Part shown: positions 26,691 through 34,876 of the stretch, in pieces
Position numbering within the stretch: the stretch's first letter is position 1
How the letters are laid out: the number at the start of each line of letters is the position of its first letter
DNA from: Novosphingobium umbonatum
Lineage (GTDB): Bacteria; Pseudomonadota; Alphaproteobacteria; Sphingomonadales; Sphingomonadaceae
NCBI RefSeq assembly: GCF_004005905.1
Contig: NZ_SACO01000010.1
Coordinates: 85,032 to 149,031, forward strand
Length of the DNA: 64,000 nucleotides
Reading direction: 5' to 3'
The notes under the pieces: model-generated
What the model was told of the DNA's origin: nothing
Databases searched by the model: none
What the model saw: only the letters and a program-made list of their open reading frames with translations
Made by a program: the position numbers and the translations under genes

Positions 26691-27125
26691 ATGAGGTACG
26701 CCCTATCAATCTGCCTTTTGGCCTCTGCACTAGGCAGCTCCAGCGCGTGCTGTGCTCCGCCTAGCGAGGCACATAACCCAAGACGGTTCACGCTCATCTG
26801 CAAGAGCCAAAAAGTGCCGCTGCCGCCGATCGCTATGTGGGTCACAGATGTGAACCTAGATTTGCTTACTTACTATGTGGACAGCCAGTTCGGTGGGCCA
26901 AATGAGATCGCTTCTGACGACGGCAATCGGATAATATTTCTGCGGTGGGGCCGTGGCGTTCATGGACTCCCAATGGCAACCCAAGAGGCCTTTGATCGAC
27001 AAAACGGGCATTGGTATTTTTCGGTGCGAACGGACGGCGCCGCTACACCGTCAGATGCCGTCTGCACTATAACACCTCCCCGCGAGAAGTTTCGGGCTGA
27101 CGTGAAATTTGCTGCGCCACGCTGA
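26691..27125 (+). CDS. Small exported protein, unknown
   Basis: This 144-residue protein begins MRYALSICLLASALGSSSACC, a signal peptide with a possible lipobox-like SSAC, so it may be a lipoprotein. The mature part (MWVTDVNLDLLTYYVDSQF, GHWYFSVRTDG) looks beta-rich and has no known motif. GGAGGAAA lies directly before the ATG. It is the second plus-strand gene at the cargo end of the element. Confidence 0.6.
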   Translation: MRYALSICLLASALGSSSACCAPPSEAHNPRRFTLICKSQKVPLPPIAMWVTDVNLDLLTYYVDSQFGGPNEIASDDGNRIIFLRWGRGVHGLPMATQEAFDRQNGHWYFSVRTDGAATPSDAVCTITPPREKFRADVKFAAPR

Positions 27126-27183
27126 GTTCGTCCGCATGTCCGCATTTCGATCGAATGCCAACTGATCGCTTCCCTGCCGCGCC

Positions 27184-27970
27184 AAACTCTGATTCGGCGG
27201 TGGTATGAGCCGATATGATCTGACCGACTTCGAGTGGCGTGTGATCGAACCGCTTTTGCCTAACAAGCCGCGAGGCGTGCCGCGTGTCGACGACCGCCGC
27301 GTGCTGAATGGCATCTTCTGGGTTCTGCGATCTGGAGCTCCATGGCGGACCTGCCGGAGCGATATGGGCCGCGCACCACCTGCTACAATCGCTTCGTGCG
27401 TTGGCGGAAAGCGGACGTGTGGGACCGGATGATGGACGCGATCACCGCCGCCCACGACGGCGACATCCAGATGATCGACAGCACGTCCGTTCGCGTCCAC
27501 CAGCAGGCCGCGACGGCAAAAAGGGGGATCGAGATTATTGTCTCGGTCGTTCTCGAGGCGGGCTCACCACCAAAATCCACGCGGTCGTCGATGGGCAAGG
27601 CCTACCGATCCGGCTGAGCCTGACCGCTGGGCAAAGCCATGATGGTCAAGCTGCCGATGAGTTGCTCGCCCATGTCGGCGCAGGAACAATCGTGCTGGCC
27701 GACAAGGCCTATGATGCCGATCGCATTCGAGCATCCCTCCGCGAGAAAGGCGCTTTCGCCAATATCCCGCCCAAAGCCAACCGGCGTTCGAAGCCCTATT
27801 TCAGCACGTGGCTCTATCGTGAGCGGAACCTGATTGAGCGCTTCTTTTCTAAGCTGAAGCACTTCCGCCGCGTGGCAACGCGCTATGACAAGTTGGCCGA
27901 AAACTTCCTCGCCATGGTCCAACTCGCATCAATGCGCCTGTGGCTCAGAGTTTATGAGTCTACGGCCTAG
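27184..27970 (+). mobile_element. IS5-family insertion sequence (IS427-like), decayed
   Basis: This insertion is made of a transposase gene and short inverted repeats, AAACTCTGA at 27184-27192 and TCAGAGTTT at 27945-27953. The transposase runs past the inner right repeat to a stop at 27968-27970, so the exact outer ends are uncertain. The left outer bases do not mirror the right ones, which suggests a damaged left end. No target duplication was recognised. Confidence 0.7.
27205..27970 (+). pseudogene. IS5-family DDE transposase, frameshifted
   Basis: The protein reads in three frames. Frame one opens MSRYDLTDFEWRVIEPLLPN and runs to GAPWR, where one base is missing after about 27345 (expected RDLPERYGP). 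The second frame continues through DGDIQMIDSTSVRVHQQAAT to the run AAAAAGGGGG near 27518-27527. There a minus-one shift restores KKGDRDYCLGRSRGGL and the C-terminal half ending WLRVYESTA. The A/G run is the kind of slippery site IS5-group elements use for programmed frameshifting. The first shift looks like a true inactivating deletion. Confidence 0.8.
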
Positions 27971-27992
27971 CCGTTGCGGCTTATGGTGATCC

Positions 27993-28784
27993 CTAGGGCG
28001 CGGCCAGTTCTCTTTCTGATACCTGACGTTGGCGCTTCTGCTTCAAGACGGCATCAACCATCGAACTTGGCGATCCAGCCACGCCTGCCGCTCGGCTGGC
28101 CAGCACCTCCTGATGTTTGCGGTTCAAGCAACTGCTAGCCAATTGGAACCAACTCCGGCGTTTGGCTTCGGACTGGTTGTGCAGCCACGTATCGAGGCTT
28201 GTCAGTTCAGCGCGAATGTCGGGGATCGCATGATAGGCCTTTGTCCAGCGTTCCAGATCGGGCGCCGTCAGACGGATGTAATTCCCCTTGAACGCATATT
28301 CCTTCTTCAAGGTCGCTGATGCTGCATCTCCGAGCGTGTTCGGCGCGCCAGAGGTATCTGTATCTGTATCTGTATCTGTATCTGCCGTTCCCTCGTGTTC
28401 CAGTGCGTTCTGATGCGTTCCCGCGCGTTCCGCTGCTTTACCCTGCCGCTCCTTCCATTCGGCTTTTCGTTTCGCTGCCGTTGCGTCCTCACGTTTCGGC
28501 TGGCGCTTATCCCAATTTGCTAGGCGATCTCCGTCAAGCACCTTCCCCTGCATTGCCTTCACGATTGCTTCTATATCCGCAGTGTCGAGGTCGAGTGCAC
28601 CCGCTACGTCCTCAGGGTCAAATCCTGCGATTGTGCCGCGTGCGCTTTCATTGGAACTGGCGGCGACCATCAGAAACGTGAAGACGGCGATCACGTCTCC
28701 GATGCGTTGGCCGGACTTGCGGGCGATGGTGCGCCACTTCGGATCTGTGGGCATATCGTGCCACAAACGGACCCAACCGGTCAT
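27993..28784 (-). CDS. Replication-module protein, putative helicase partner
   Basis: This 263-residue protein has a compact N-terminal domain (MTGWVRLWHDMPTDPKWRTI to about residue 90) of the kind found in phage replication initiators and primosomal helicase loaders. A charged linker with five Thr-Asp pairs follows, and then a C-terminal helical part (NYIRLTAPDLERWTKAYHAI). Its start overlaps the stop of the DnaB-type helicase by ATGA, which supports a helicase-loading role. The linker pairs come from a perfect hexanucleotide repeat. The function is inferred from position and style only. Confidence 0.6.
   Translation of the reverse strand: MTGWVRLWHDMPTDPKWRTIARKSGQRIGDVIAVFTFLMVAASSNESARGTIAGFDPEDVAGALDLDTADIEAIVKAMQGKVLDGDRLANWDKRQPKREDATAAKRKAEWKERQGKAAERAGTHQNALEHEGTADTDTDTDTDTSGAPNTLGDAASATLKKEYAFKGNYIRLTAPDLERWTKAYHAIPDIRAELTSLDTWLHNQSEAKRRSWFQLASSCLNRKHQEVLASRAAGVAGSPSSMVDAVLKQKRQRQVSERELAAP
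28355..28384 (-). repeat. Hexanucleotide repeat, five perfect copies
   Basis: TATCTG on the plus strand is repeated five times without change. It lies in frame in the replication-module gene and encodes alternating threonine and aspartate. Copy number changes by slippage would add or remove Thr-Asp pairs without breaking the frame. Confidence 0.95.
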
Positions 28785-30172
28785 GCGGCACCTCGCACGG
28801 CCTGAAATGCGCCCTCAAAGCGACAGAAGGCCGAACCGGTCACTCCGGCGCGCTTCTTCGCCACAATAAGCTCCAAGAGGCCGGAAACGGCATCAAGGGC
28901 CTCTTCCCACGCCAGACGCTCAGACGTGCCTAGATCGGGTTCTGCCTGCCTGAGATAGTATTCCTGCCGCAGGAGGAAGGCGATAATGTCGGCGTCCTGC
29001 TCAATCTGGCCAGAGCCTCGCAGATCGGCCAATTGTGGGCGCTTGTCGGGACGCTTCTCCACCTCGCGAGAGAGCTGGGCCAGCGCCATGATGGCAACGC
29101 CATGACGCTTGGCGAGCGCCTTGAGCATACGGCTCACTTCGCTGATGGCCTCATATTCGCTGCGCCCTTTGGTGTCGGGCTGGAGCAACTGGAGATAATC
29201 GACAATCACCAGATCAAGGCGCTGATCGTTTGCGGCCATGCGGCGGGAAAAACGGCGAATACAGCGATCCAGCTGTCCGATGCGCATGTGTGCAGGGTCG
29301 GTGACATAAAGGGGTAAGCGGCTGGCCTCGTGGTCAATTTCCGCCAGTCGGCAGCGCTGGCGGTCGTTGAGGCGGCCAGAACGTACCACAGAGTAGGGCA
29401 ATGCGTCGCGACCATCCGCGCCATACGACAGGTCGCTTGCCAGCCGTTCGGCAAGATCTTCAGCGGACATTTCCAGCGACACAAACAGCACGCCATTGCC
29501 CTGCTTCGCTGCGCCAGTGGCATAAGAAAGCGCAAAGGCGGTTTTGCCCATCGCGGGGCGGGCTGCAATCACAATTAGCTGGCCAGCGCGCAGGCTGCCC
29601 AGAGTAGCGTCCGCGTTGGGGATTGAGCCGCAGATTATACCGACACTCGAAGCCTTTGCATTCTGGCGCATTTCGAACAGCGCCTCTTGGGCTGTAAGTT
29701 CGCGGGCCTCGCGGCTGGCGTCGGGCAGGGTCAGCGCTGCGTCGGCATTGGCGACAATATCAGGCAGTGCCTGCTCCATATCTGCGCAAGCTTCGGCAGC
29801 GGTAGCAAGCGCGGCGTGCAGTTTGCGGCGGCGGGAGAGGTCGGCAATCTGCTGGACCAGCGTGGGTAAGGAATATAGGCCCTGCCCGTCGGAGGTGAGG
29901 CGCGCAAGGTAAGACAGCCCGCCCAGCGATTGCATGGCAGGATCGCCTTCGAAATAGGGGCGAAGGGTGATCGGGGACACGGTATGCCCGAATGCGCTCT
30001 CGCGGGTGATAGCTTCGAAAATGCGCCCGTGCAGCGGTTCGTAAAAGTCAGGTGCGGCGAGTCGATCCCCAACGGCCTCGATCTGGCGGTTATCAATCAG
30101 AAGGCCGCCCAGAAGTACGGCCTCGGCTTCCAAGTTGGCGAGTGAAGGGGTGGCGCTCAGGGGATTAACCAT
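28781..30172 (-). CDS. DnaB-type replicative helicase of the element
   Basis: This hexameric helicase has 463 residues. An N-terminal DnaB domain (LEAEAVLLGGLLIDNRQIE) precedes the RecA-like motor with Walker A ARPAMGKTAFAL near residue 215, Walker B LVIVDYLQLL and the arginine-finger region LRGSGQIEQDADIIAFLLR. The start MVNPLSATPS was chosen over a frame start 14 codons upstream. It overlaps neighbours on both sides (8 bases with the winged-helix gene, 4 with the replication-module gene). An element-borne DnaB means the element probably replicates when excised. Confidence 0.9.
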   Translation of the reverse strand: MVNPLSATPSLANLEAEAVLLGGLLIDNRQIEAVGDRLAAPDFYEPLHGRIFEAITRESAFGHTVSPITLRPYFEGDPAMQSLGGLSYLARLTSDGQGLYSLPTLVQQIADLSRRRKLHAALATAAEACADMEQALPDIVANADAALTLPDASREARELTAQEALFEMRQNAKASSVGIICGSIPNADATLGSLRAGQLIVIAARPAMGKTAFALSYATGAAKQGNGVLFVSLEMSAEDLAERLASDLSYGADGRDALPYSVVRSGRLNDRQRCRLAEIDHEASRLPLYVTDPAHMRIGQLDRCIRRFSRRMAANDQRLDLVIVDYLQLLQPDTKGRSEYEAISEVSRMLKALAKRHGVAIMALAQLSREVEKRPDKRPQLADLRGSGQIEQDADIIAFLLRQEYYLRQAEPDLGTSERLAWEEALDAVSGLLELIVAKKRAGVTGSAFCRFEGAFQAVRGAA

Positions 30173-30524
30173 GGCTGGGCTCCTCATCGAGTGTGAAGCC
30201 AAGCTGCTGCCCAAGTTCTACGACGACACGCGCCGCAATGTCACCAAAGGGCGATGCGTCGTAGTCCTCTGCGTAATCCGGAGCGACCCAAACGATGGCT
30301 TGACGACCGGATGGGTTGGTGCGCGTCTTGCCGCTGTTAACGATGGCTTTGGCGGAGACCAGTTCGCTCAGGCGTGGTTGAATGCCCCAACGCTCATGGC
30401 CGGAAGTCGCGACCACTTCGAGCGCCGTCATACCGCGTTCACCCGCCTCATGGATCAAGCGATAGGCGATGGAGCGAAGGGTGGTGCCGTTCATATCCGG
30501 CGGGGGTGCTTTGCCGTTAGTCAT
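30165..30524 (-). CDS. Small winged-helix-like protein, unknown
   Basis: This protein of about 119 residues has a segment (SIAYRLIHEAGERGMTALEV, GIQPRLSELVSAKAIVNSG) that reads like a winged helix-turn-helix followed by a basic wing. It ends in an acidic tail. The ATG at 30524 has GGAGGG about eight bases upstream; ATGs at 30530 and 30539 are alternatives. It overlaps the helicase start and the next upstream gene, so it belongs to the same transcript. A replication or regulatory role is inferred. Confidence 0.65.
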   Translation of the reverse strand: MTNGKAPPPDMNGTTLRSIAYRLIHEAGERGMTALEVVATSGHERWGIQPRLSELVSAKAIVNSGKTRTNPSGRQAIVWVAPDYAEDYDASPFGDIAARVVVELGQQLGFTLDEEPSHG

Positions 30525-30801
30525 GAGCATTCCCTCCATCACTACGAAGGAAGGTGCCAGCCGCAGCGCAGGCCTCGCGCTCGCGCTGGGCTTGCGCCAC
30601 CAACATGCCGCCCAGACCAAGCAGCATTGCCGCGTCGCCAAACGCGATCTTGGCGCGATAATCCGCCATGAACTGTGCTAGCATCTGGGCGTGGGCCAGC
30701 CAGAACTCGCTTACCTCCCAATTGTCAGGGAGGCGGGTCTCTTCCAGCATCAGGGTGAGGAGTTCGGCGGCCTCCGGCGTCACCATCTGATTGTCAGGCA
30801 T
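30517..30801 (-). CDS. Small element protein, unknown
   Basis: This is a 94-residue mostly helical protein (MPDNQMVTPEAAELLTLMLE, QMLAQFMADYRAKIAFGDA). It has no recognised motif. It overlaps the downstream gene by eight bases and the upstream 60-residue gene by eight bases, an organisation that supports its being real. The start at MPDNQM is preferred to a frame start 24 codons upstream. Confidence 0.6.
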   Translation of the reverse strand: MPDNQMVTPEAAELLTLMLEETRLPDNWEVSEFWLAHAQMLAQFMADYRAKIAFGDAAMLLGLGGMLVAQAQREREACAAAGTFLRSDGGNAHD

Positions 30802-30976
30802 GCGTGCCTCCCTGAAATGCAAGGGCCGCCACAATCGCGGCGGCCTCAATGCAAGTGGCGTAACGGTTCGCAACCAGTTGCGCGCGATAAGCGCCGAGGA
30901 TAAAGGGGGCGTTGGAAATGCTGCCCAGCCGTTCCACGCCCCTGCCGCCCAGCGCGGCGGGGGTTTTGCGTTTCAT
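30794..30976 (-). CDS. Very small element protein, unknown
   Basis: This 60-residue reading frame (MKRKTPAALGGRGVERLGSI) has an ATG start, with GGAAGG about twelve bases upstream. It fits the chain of overlapping short genes on this strand, ending eight bases inside the next gene. No family was recognised, and it could be a chance frame. Confidence 0.45.
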   Translation of the reverse strand: MKRKTPAALGGRGVERLGSISNAPFILGAYRAQLVANRYATCIEAAAIVAALAFQGGTHA

Positions 30977-30979
30977 GGT

Positions 30980-31189
30980 TTAGCAGCCTTCCTTGACTAA
31001 CTGGTGGAGGCTGTCGGCGTGGATCAAGCGACGGCGCCCGATTTTGCTGGTGGAAAGGCGGCCAGAAGCGATCAACTCGAAAAGCTTGGTCTGGCCAATG
31101 CTGGAAATGCGCGCAGCGGTGGCGATGTCATACGCCAAGGGTGCGGCGTCGTTTTGGGTGGCAGTTTCCAATTGAGGTCTCCAAACCAT
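30980..31189 (-). CDS. Excisionase/AlpA-like helix-turn-helix protein
   Basis: This 69-residue protein has a MerR/excisionase-type DNA-binding fold: YDIATAARISSIGQTKLFEL forms the helix-turn-helix, and SGRLSTSKIGRRRLIHADSL the wing. Such proteins direct excision or activate the integrase and replication genes. It is the first gene downstream of a nested palindromic operator (31252-31293) on the same strand, so autoregulation is likely. A TTG with GGAG upstream (inside the N-terminus) is an alternative start. Confidence 0.8.
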   Translation of the reverse strand: MVWRPQLETATQNDAAPLAYDIATAARISSIGQTKLFELIASGRLSTSKIGRRRLIHADSLHQLVKEGC

Positions 31190-31251
31190 CGGGAAACCGC
31201 AGGCTGCGAAGCTCGGCGGGCGATGGCGGAGATTTATTTGTGGTATAAAGA

Positions 31252-31293
31252 AAGGCGCATCAAAAGGCGCATATGCGCCTTAACATGCGCCTT
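31252..31293. promoter_or_regulatory. 42-bp operator-like nested palindrome
   Basis: Four copies of one 9-mer are arranged symmetrically about 31272/31273: AAGGCGCAT at 31252-31260 and 31264-31272, and its complement ATGCGCCTT at 31273-31281 and 31285-31293. The two spacers are three bases each. It lies about 60 bases upstream of the excisionase-like gene and overlaps the stop codon of the next gene, so it is a likely operator or origin-type binding site. Confidence 0.75.
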
Positions 31294-32293
31294 TCCTTCC
31301 GCTCCGATACCGCCCCTTGATCAGTTCTCTAACAAGCGTGGTGGGAGTGTTCTCAAATCCATTCTCGAACCGCATGCGTGATGCGATGTCGCGCCCCTTC
31401 ATCCCTCTTTTATGCATCTCATCTGCTTTTTTTAGGATTGCGTCATTCGCAGGAGGTCTGGCCAGCTTAACCGAAGGTGCACGCGTCTCCGCTATAGGTA
31501 TTTGATCATCGCCATTGGTGGTTAGCAGCTTTACGGCATCGGCAGAAAAGAAGATGCCTTCGTCGGCTAAGGTCAAAGCGGCATGTATTTCAAAGCCGAA
31601 GTTGAAAAATCTCGCAAAAAGAAGGTCTTCTGGGCGGATAGTGCGGCTTGCCGTGCCATCCAAAGCTTCCCCTTTTAAGCCGGCCTGTATGGCGATTATC
31701 AGGCGTTCCCAAGTGGTCGGCAGGCAAGAGCAAGCGCCGTCCGCCCCTATCGGCCTGAGTGGCTTTTCTGCGCGGCATTGGCAGTGTCGCACAGCTATGT
31801 GGTGGCGCAGATAGCGCAGGCCAGCCGCGCGTCCAGCCGCTCGGGCATCGCTGGGTTGTTGTGCGAAGGCGCGCACTGATAGGACAAATTCAGGGTCGCG
31901 CGATGCAATCCACGCAACCGCTTCAAGGTCAGACCAGCTGAGATTTTGTCTGCCTTTGGTCTGCGACTTGCTAAATGCGAGACGTTCCACTTCAAGGCAA
32001 CTGTCTGCGATTGCGATTAAATCTGCCTGCGGCGCTAAGACGTGAGTATTGAGCCAAATCGCCCATCCGGTTGGAGCGCACAGCCCCCCGCTGTCTGCGG
32101 CCTTATAGTCGTTCCACCACAGTGCGGTGGGGCTGACAGCGGCATCCAGAATATCAATCCCTGTCGGATCGGGGGCGCATTCCGCTTGTGCAGCAATGGA
32201 GCCAGCTTCGAGTGCATCAAAAAGCGGAGCTGGTCCAGTGCGGGTAAATTTCAAGAGGCCTAATACTTGGCCGATTGCTTCAGTGGGGTCCAC
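31280..32293 (-). CDS. Element protein, unknown (337 residues)
   Basis: The protein has no membrane segment. A central part contains LSWSDLEAVAWIASRDPEFV and two cysteine clusters (HCQCRAEKPL, GACSCLP). The basic C-terminal 60 residues (KRGMKGRDIASRMRFENGF, RELIKGRYRSGRKG) resemble a DNA-binding helical tail. A GTG start has GGAGG seven bases upstream. It sits between the integrase side and the operator. I do not recognise the family; proteins of this style occur beside integrases on sphingomonad islands, from memory. Confidence 0.65.
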   Translation of the reverse strand: MDPTEAIGQVLGLLKFTRTGPAPLFDALEAGSIAAQAECAPDPTGIDILDAAVSPTALWWNDYKAADSGGLCAPTGWAIWLNTHVLAPQADLIAIADSCLEVERLAFSKSQTKGRQNLSWSDLEAVAWIASRDPEFVLSVRAFAQQPSDARAAGRAAGLRYLRHHIAVRHCQCRAEKPLRPIGADGACSCLPTTWERLIIAIQAGLKGEALDGTASRTIRPEDLLFARFFNFGFEIHAALTLADEGIFFSADAVKLLTTNGDDQIPIAETRAPSVKLARPPANDAILKKADEMHKRGMKGRDIASRMRFENGFENTPTTLVRELIKGRYRSGRKGAC

Positions 32294-32398
32294 GACCGCC
32301 CTCCGTGGCGGCTCCGAGGTTTGGCGGGGCAGCGGGTCGGAGTTCCCGCGTTTGGCTGGCCAGCCTAGCCCCGCCCAATTCGTAGCACTGATACTGAG

Positions 32399-32818
32399 CT
32401 ATTTGCTATACGCGGGGGAGAGAAGGCGGCGGTAATCCGCAACTGTCTGTGCTAAGAACTCGGCGCCCCAATTTTCGCAGCCGCTGTTGCTCACGCTTCC
32501 AAGCAATTGATCCAGCTTCCATAGCAGTGCGGCATTGTCAGGCGCTGGCATTCCCATCAAAACGGCCCATGCACGGCGCGCGCGCTGGCTGCGGCGCTCC
32601 TCTTCATCCTCGGTTTCAGGCCGACCAATGTCCAGCGTAATTGAATTGAACTCCCAATCCGACATTGCGGCTAGCCATGGCAGGCAGCGGTCGTCATCAG
32701 CGATCATACTACCCAGCCCATGCAAGATGCCAAACTCGTTACCGTTATGCTCGCCAATGGCTGGTGGGGCTGCCGGTGAGGGGGGCGTAATGCTAGAGGT
32801 AAGATCTTGGTTGGCCAT
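32399..32818 (-). CDS. Element protein, unknown (139 residues)
   Basis: This soluble protein starts MANQDLTSSITPPSPAAPPA, with a proline-rich head, an acidic middle (RPETEDEEERRSQRAR) and a helical C-terminus (WGAEFLAQTVADYRRLLS). It has no motif I recognise. It lies between the integrase and the 337-residue gene on the same strand. Confidence 0.6.
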   Translation of the reverse strand: MANQDLTSSITPPSPAAPPAIGEHNGNEFGILHGLGSMIADDDRCLPWLAAMSDWEFNSITLDIGRPETEDEEERRSQRARRAWAVLMGMPAPDNAALLWKLDQLLGSVSNSGCENWGAEFLAQTVADYRRLLSPAYSK

Positions 32819-32897
32819 GTCTTCTACTCTTTTTGTCCGTTGATGTTATGGCCAGCCGGAAACTCGGGGGTTTCAGAAGGCCAGTTAGTGTTCGCGG

Positions 32898-34214
32898 TCA
32901 GCTCCCTGAAACTCTTTGTAGCGGCACTACATTGCCAGCCCCGACGGATAGCGATGGGGCCGCGAATTGTCCCCACGCTTCCATCAGTGCGCGGCGCATT
33001 TCGAGCATATCGGTGCGTAAATAAGCTCGATCAGTTGCGCTACCAACCGCATGAGACAGTGCCATTTGTGCGACCATGAAAGGTATATGGGGCATCCGTT
33101 CGGCTGCCCAATCGCGGAAGCTGGAACGAAAACCATGGAGCGTTTCGCCCCGTTTTGCTTGGCGCAGCACCTTGGTCAGCGACATGTCGGACAGTGAGCC
33201 GTCACGAACGCCTCGAAAGATCAGGCCAGAGCGCAGTTCTTTGGGTGTGTATTGCTCTAGTAAGGCAATTGCCGCGCTAGATAGGGCAACGTCGTGCGCC
33301 CGTTGCTTTTTCATGATGTCGGCGGGGCAATGCCATTCGCGCGCCTCAAGGTCTATCTGCTCCCAAGTAGCCTTGCGCACGGCACCCGAGCGGGAAGCGG
33401 TGAGGATTGCAAACAAGGTCGCGGCGCGGCTGGCCCCCAGTTCTTTGCCCAGTTCGTTCCCTATAAATACCGGAACATCAGCATAGGGCATAGCTTCGAA
33501 ATGTCCGCCAGCCGCTTGCTTCGGCAGACCTGAACGCATTTCCCGCGCATCGGGTGGTGCTTCGGTTCGCCAGCCACGCGACTTGGCGAATGCCAAAACC
33601 ATGCCGATGCGGTGGCGCACTTTGCTGGCGGTTACGGCCTTCTCGGTCCAGATTGGCGCCAGCGCCAGAATGATGTCATTCGCGCCAATCGCATCGACAC
33701 GGAGTGCGCCCAGCTTGGGCACCGCGTGAAATTCCAGTGACGCGAGGAATGCCTTGGCTGTCTTATCGTTCCAGCCAGACTTGAGGGCGTCATGCGTCGC
33801 GGTGACTGCCTCGGCGAAGGTCGGGATAGCCTTACGTTCACGGTCACGCTCCAGCACAGGGTCTGCGCCTGCCTTGGCAAGCTTGCGCAGCGCAGCGGCC
33901 TTCTCGCGAGCTTCCGCCAGCGTCAGCACCTTGCGGAGCATCAGGGGCAGTTCTGTCAGCCTGCTGTCGTTCTGCGGGAATGCGCGGCGCCCTGCCCCCT
34001 CGGTGTCGGCGGAACCTAGTCCAATGTCACGGCGGCGCGGTTTGCCACTTGCCGTCTTACCCTCTTGAACGCGCAGCACCCAATTGCGGGCACCTGACGG
34101 GGCAACCACCAGCATCAGGCCCATGCCATCGACTAGCACGCGCTTGCGTGGCTGTCCGTCGATCCCAATAATTGGCTTGGCATTTCGCACTTCGGTTACA
34201 GTCAGCTTTCCCAT
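32898..34214 (-). CDS. Tyrosine-type site-specific integrase
   Basis: This 438-residue phage/island integrase has an N-terminal arm-type DNA-binding domain of the DUF4102 type (VTEVRNAKPIIG to LAKAGADPV), a core-binding domain and a catalytic domain. The first arginine is in LTASRSGAVRKATW, the H-x-x-R box is HGFRSSFRDW, then ALSHAVGSATDRAYLR with the nucleophilic tyrosine. About 25 extra residues (TEGAGRRAFPQNDSRLTELP) split the arm domain. The start ATG at 34214 is preferred; GTG codons at 34238 and 34226 are alternatives. It lies 140 bases from the attR repeat, as expected for a tRNA-targeting integrase. Confidence 0.95.
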   Translation of the reverse strand: MGKLTVTEVRNAKPIIGIDGQPRKRVLVDGMGLMLVVAPSGARNWVLRVQEGKTASGKPRRRDIGLGSADTEGAGRRAFPQNDSRLTELPLMLRKVLTLAEAREKAAALRKLAKAGADPVLERDRERKAIPTFAEAVTATHDALKSGWNDKTAKAFLASLEFHAVPKLGALRVDAIGANDIILALAPIWTEKAVTASKVRHRIGMVLAFAKSRGWRTEAPPDAREMRSGLPKQAAGGHFEAMPYADVPVFIGNELGKELGASRAATLFAILTASRSGAVRKATWEQIDLEAREWHCPADIMKKQRAHDVALSSAAIALLEQYTPKELRSGLIFRGVRDGSLSDMSLTKVLRQAKRGETLHGFRSSFRDWAAERMPHIPFMVAQMALSHAVGSATDRAYLRTDMLEMRRALMEAWGQFAAPSLSVGAGNVVPLQRVSGS

Positions 34215-34353
34215 CGCATTTCCCACACCTTTCCCCACACATTATGGCGGCTTGTGGCGAGTGTCAACGGAGCTTGGCGAAGTTATCTTATCAAACAACT
34301 CTGAATATATGGGAGTTTTCGAAGTTCTGCGAAGGGCTGTGAATTAGAGTAAT

Positions 34354-34375
34354 ATTCCGGCTCGGGCCTCCATTT
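34354..34375 (+). repeat. attR, 22-bp duplicate of the tRNA-Cys 3' end
   Basis: This is identical to 25677-25698. It lacks the rest of the tRNA, so it is the displaced original 3' end of the gene after integration. Confidence 0.9.
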
Positions 34376-34648
34376 CTGCCAATGGCTTGGGCAAATGCCA
34401 AGCTTTCGTGCGCGGGGAGTGATGCGCCTTTGCTGGCCCTGTGCTGTATCTTGGGCGCCCTCGACCAATTCTGAAAATAGCCAATTTTGCTGGTATCAAG
34501 CCAGTGCTGGTCTGACGCGTTGCGCGACCATGCGATGCTCTAACCTGGCTATCGAGGGCTATCTGTTGATCGAGGGATTTGTCCCCTGTCGGGATGGGGG
34601 TGCTCTACGCAGAGCGTGCCAAGCTTGTGATGTCACTGAGCTGGAAAA

Positions 34649-34722
34649 TGGATGCCCTGCAAGGATTCGAACCTCGATAGACGGAATCAGAATCCGTAGT
34701 CTTACCATTAGACGACAGGGCA
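34649..34722 (-). tRNA. tRNA-Gln (CTG)
   Basis: On the minus strand the acceptor TGCCCTG pairs with CAGGGCA, the anticodon loop TTCTGAT gives anticodon CTG, the T-arm has GGTTCGAATCC, and CCA is encoded. The U1-A72 pair typical of glutamine tRNAs is present. Confidence 0.95.
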
Positions 34723-34876
34723 TCACTGCGTCGGTGGAGGCGCCTTTACTGGGCGATTCCAGCAAGGTCAACCCCTTTTTTGCATCAAGCCTTGCCCCTT
34801 GGCGGTCGCAGCGCTAGGTTGCGCGTCAATGACACTGGCCCTTTGCCAGAACTGATAGATTCGAGTGATACAAAAT

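Larger units (their letters stand above)
25677..34375. mobile_element. 8.7-kb integrative element in tRNA-Cys
   Basis: Identical 22-bp direct repeats, the 3' end of tRNA-Cys plus CCATTT, bound the segment at 25677-25698 and 34354-34375. Next to the distal repeat lies a tyrosine integrase. Inside are an excisionase-like HTH gene, a replication module (DnaB-type helicase, helicase-partner-like protein), short genes with overlapping ends, two exported proteins and an IS5-family insertion. No capsid, terminase, conjugation or toxin genes were recognised. A phage-satellite-like or replicating integrative element is the best reading. Confidence 0.88.

Noticed and set aside
28355..28384. Hexanucleotide array considered as a CRISPR or VNTR locus
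   Set aside because: It is a perfect six-base microsatellite inside a gene with no spacers; no CRISPR array was seen anywhere in the window.
34376..34648. Gap between attR and tRNA-Gln searched for element remnants
   Set aside because: A 140-codon frame crosses it but enters the tRNA; nothing resembling a gene or repeat was supported.
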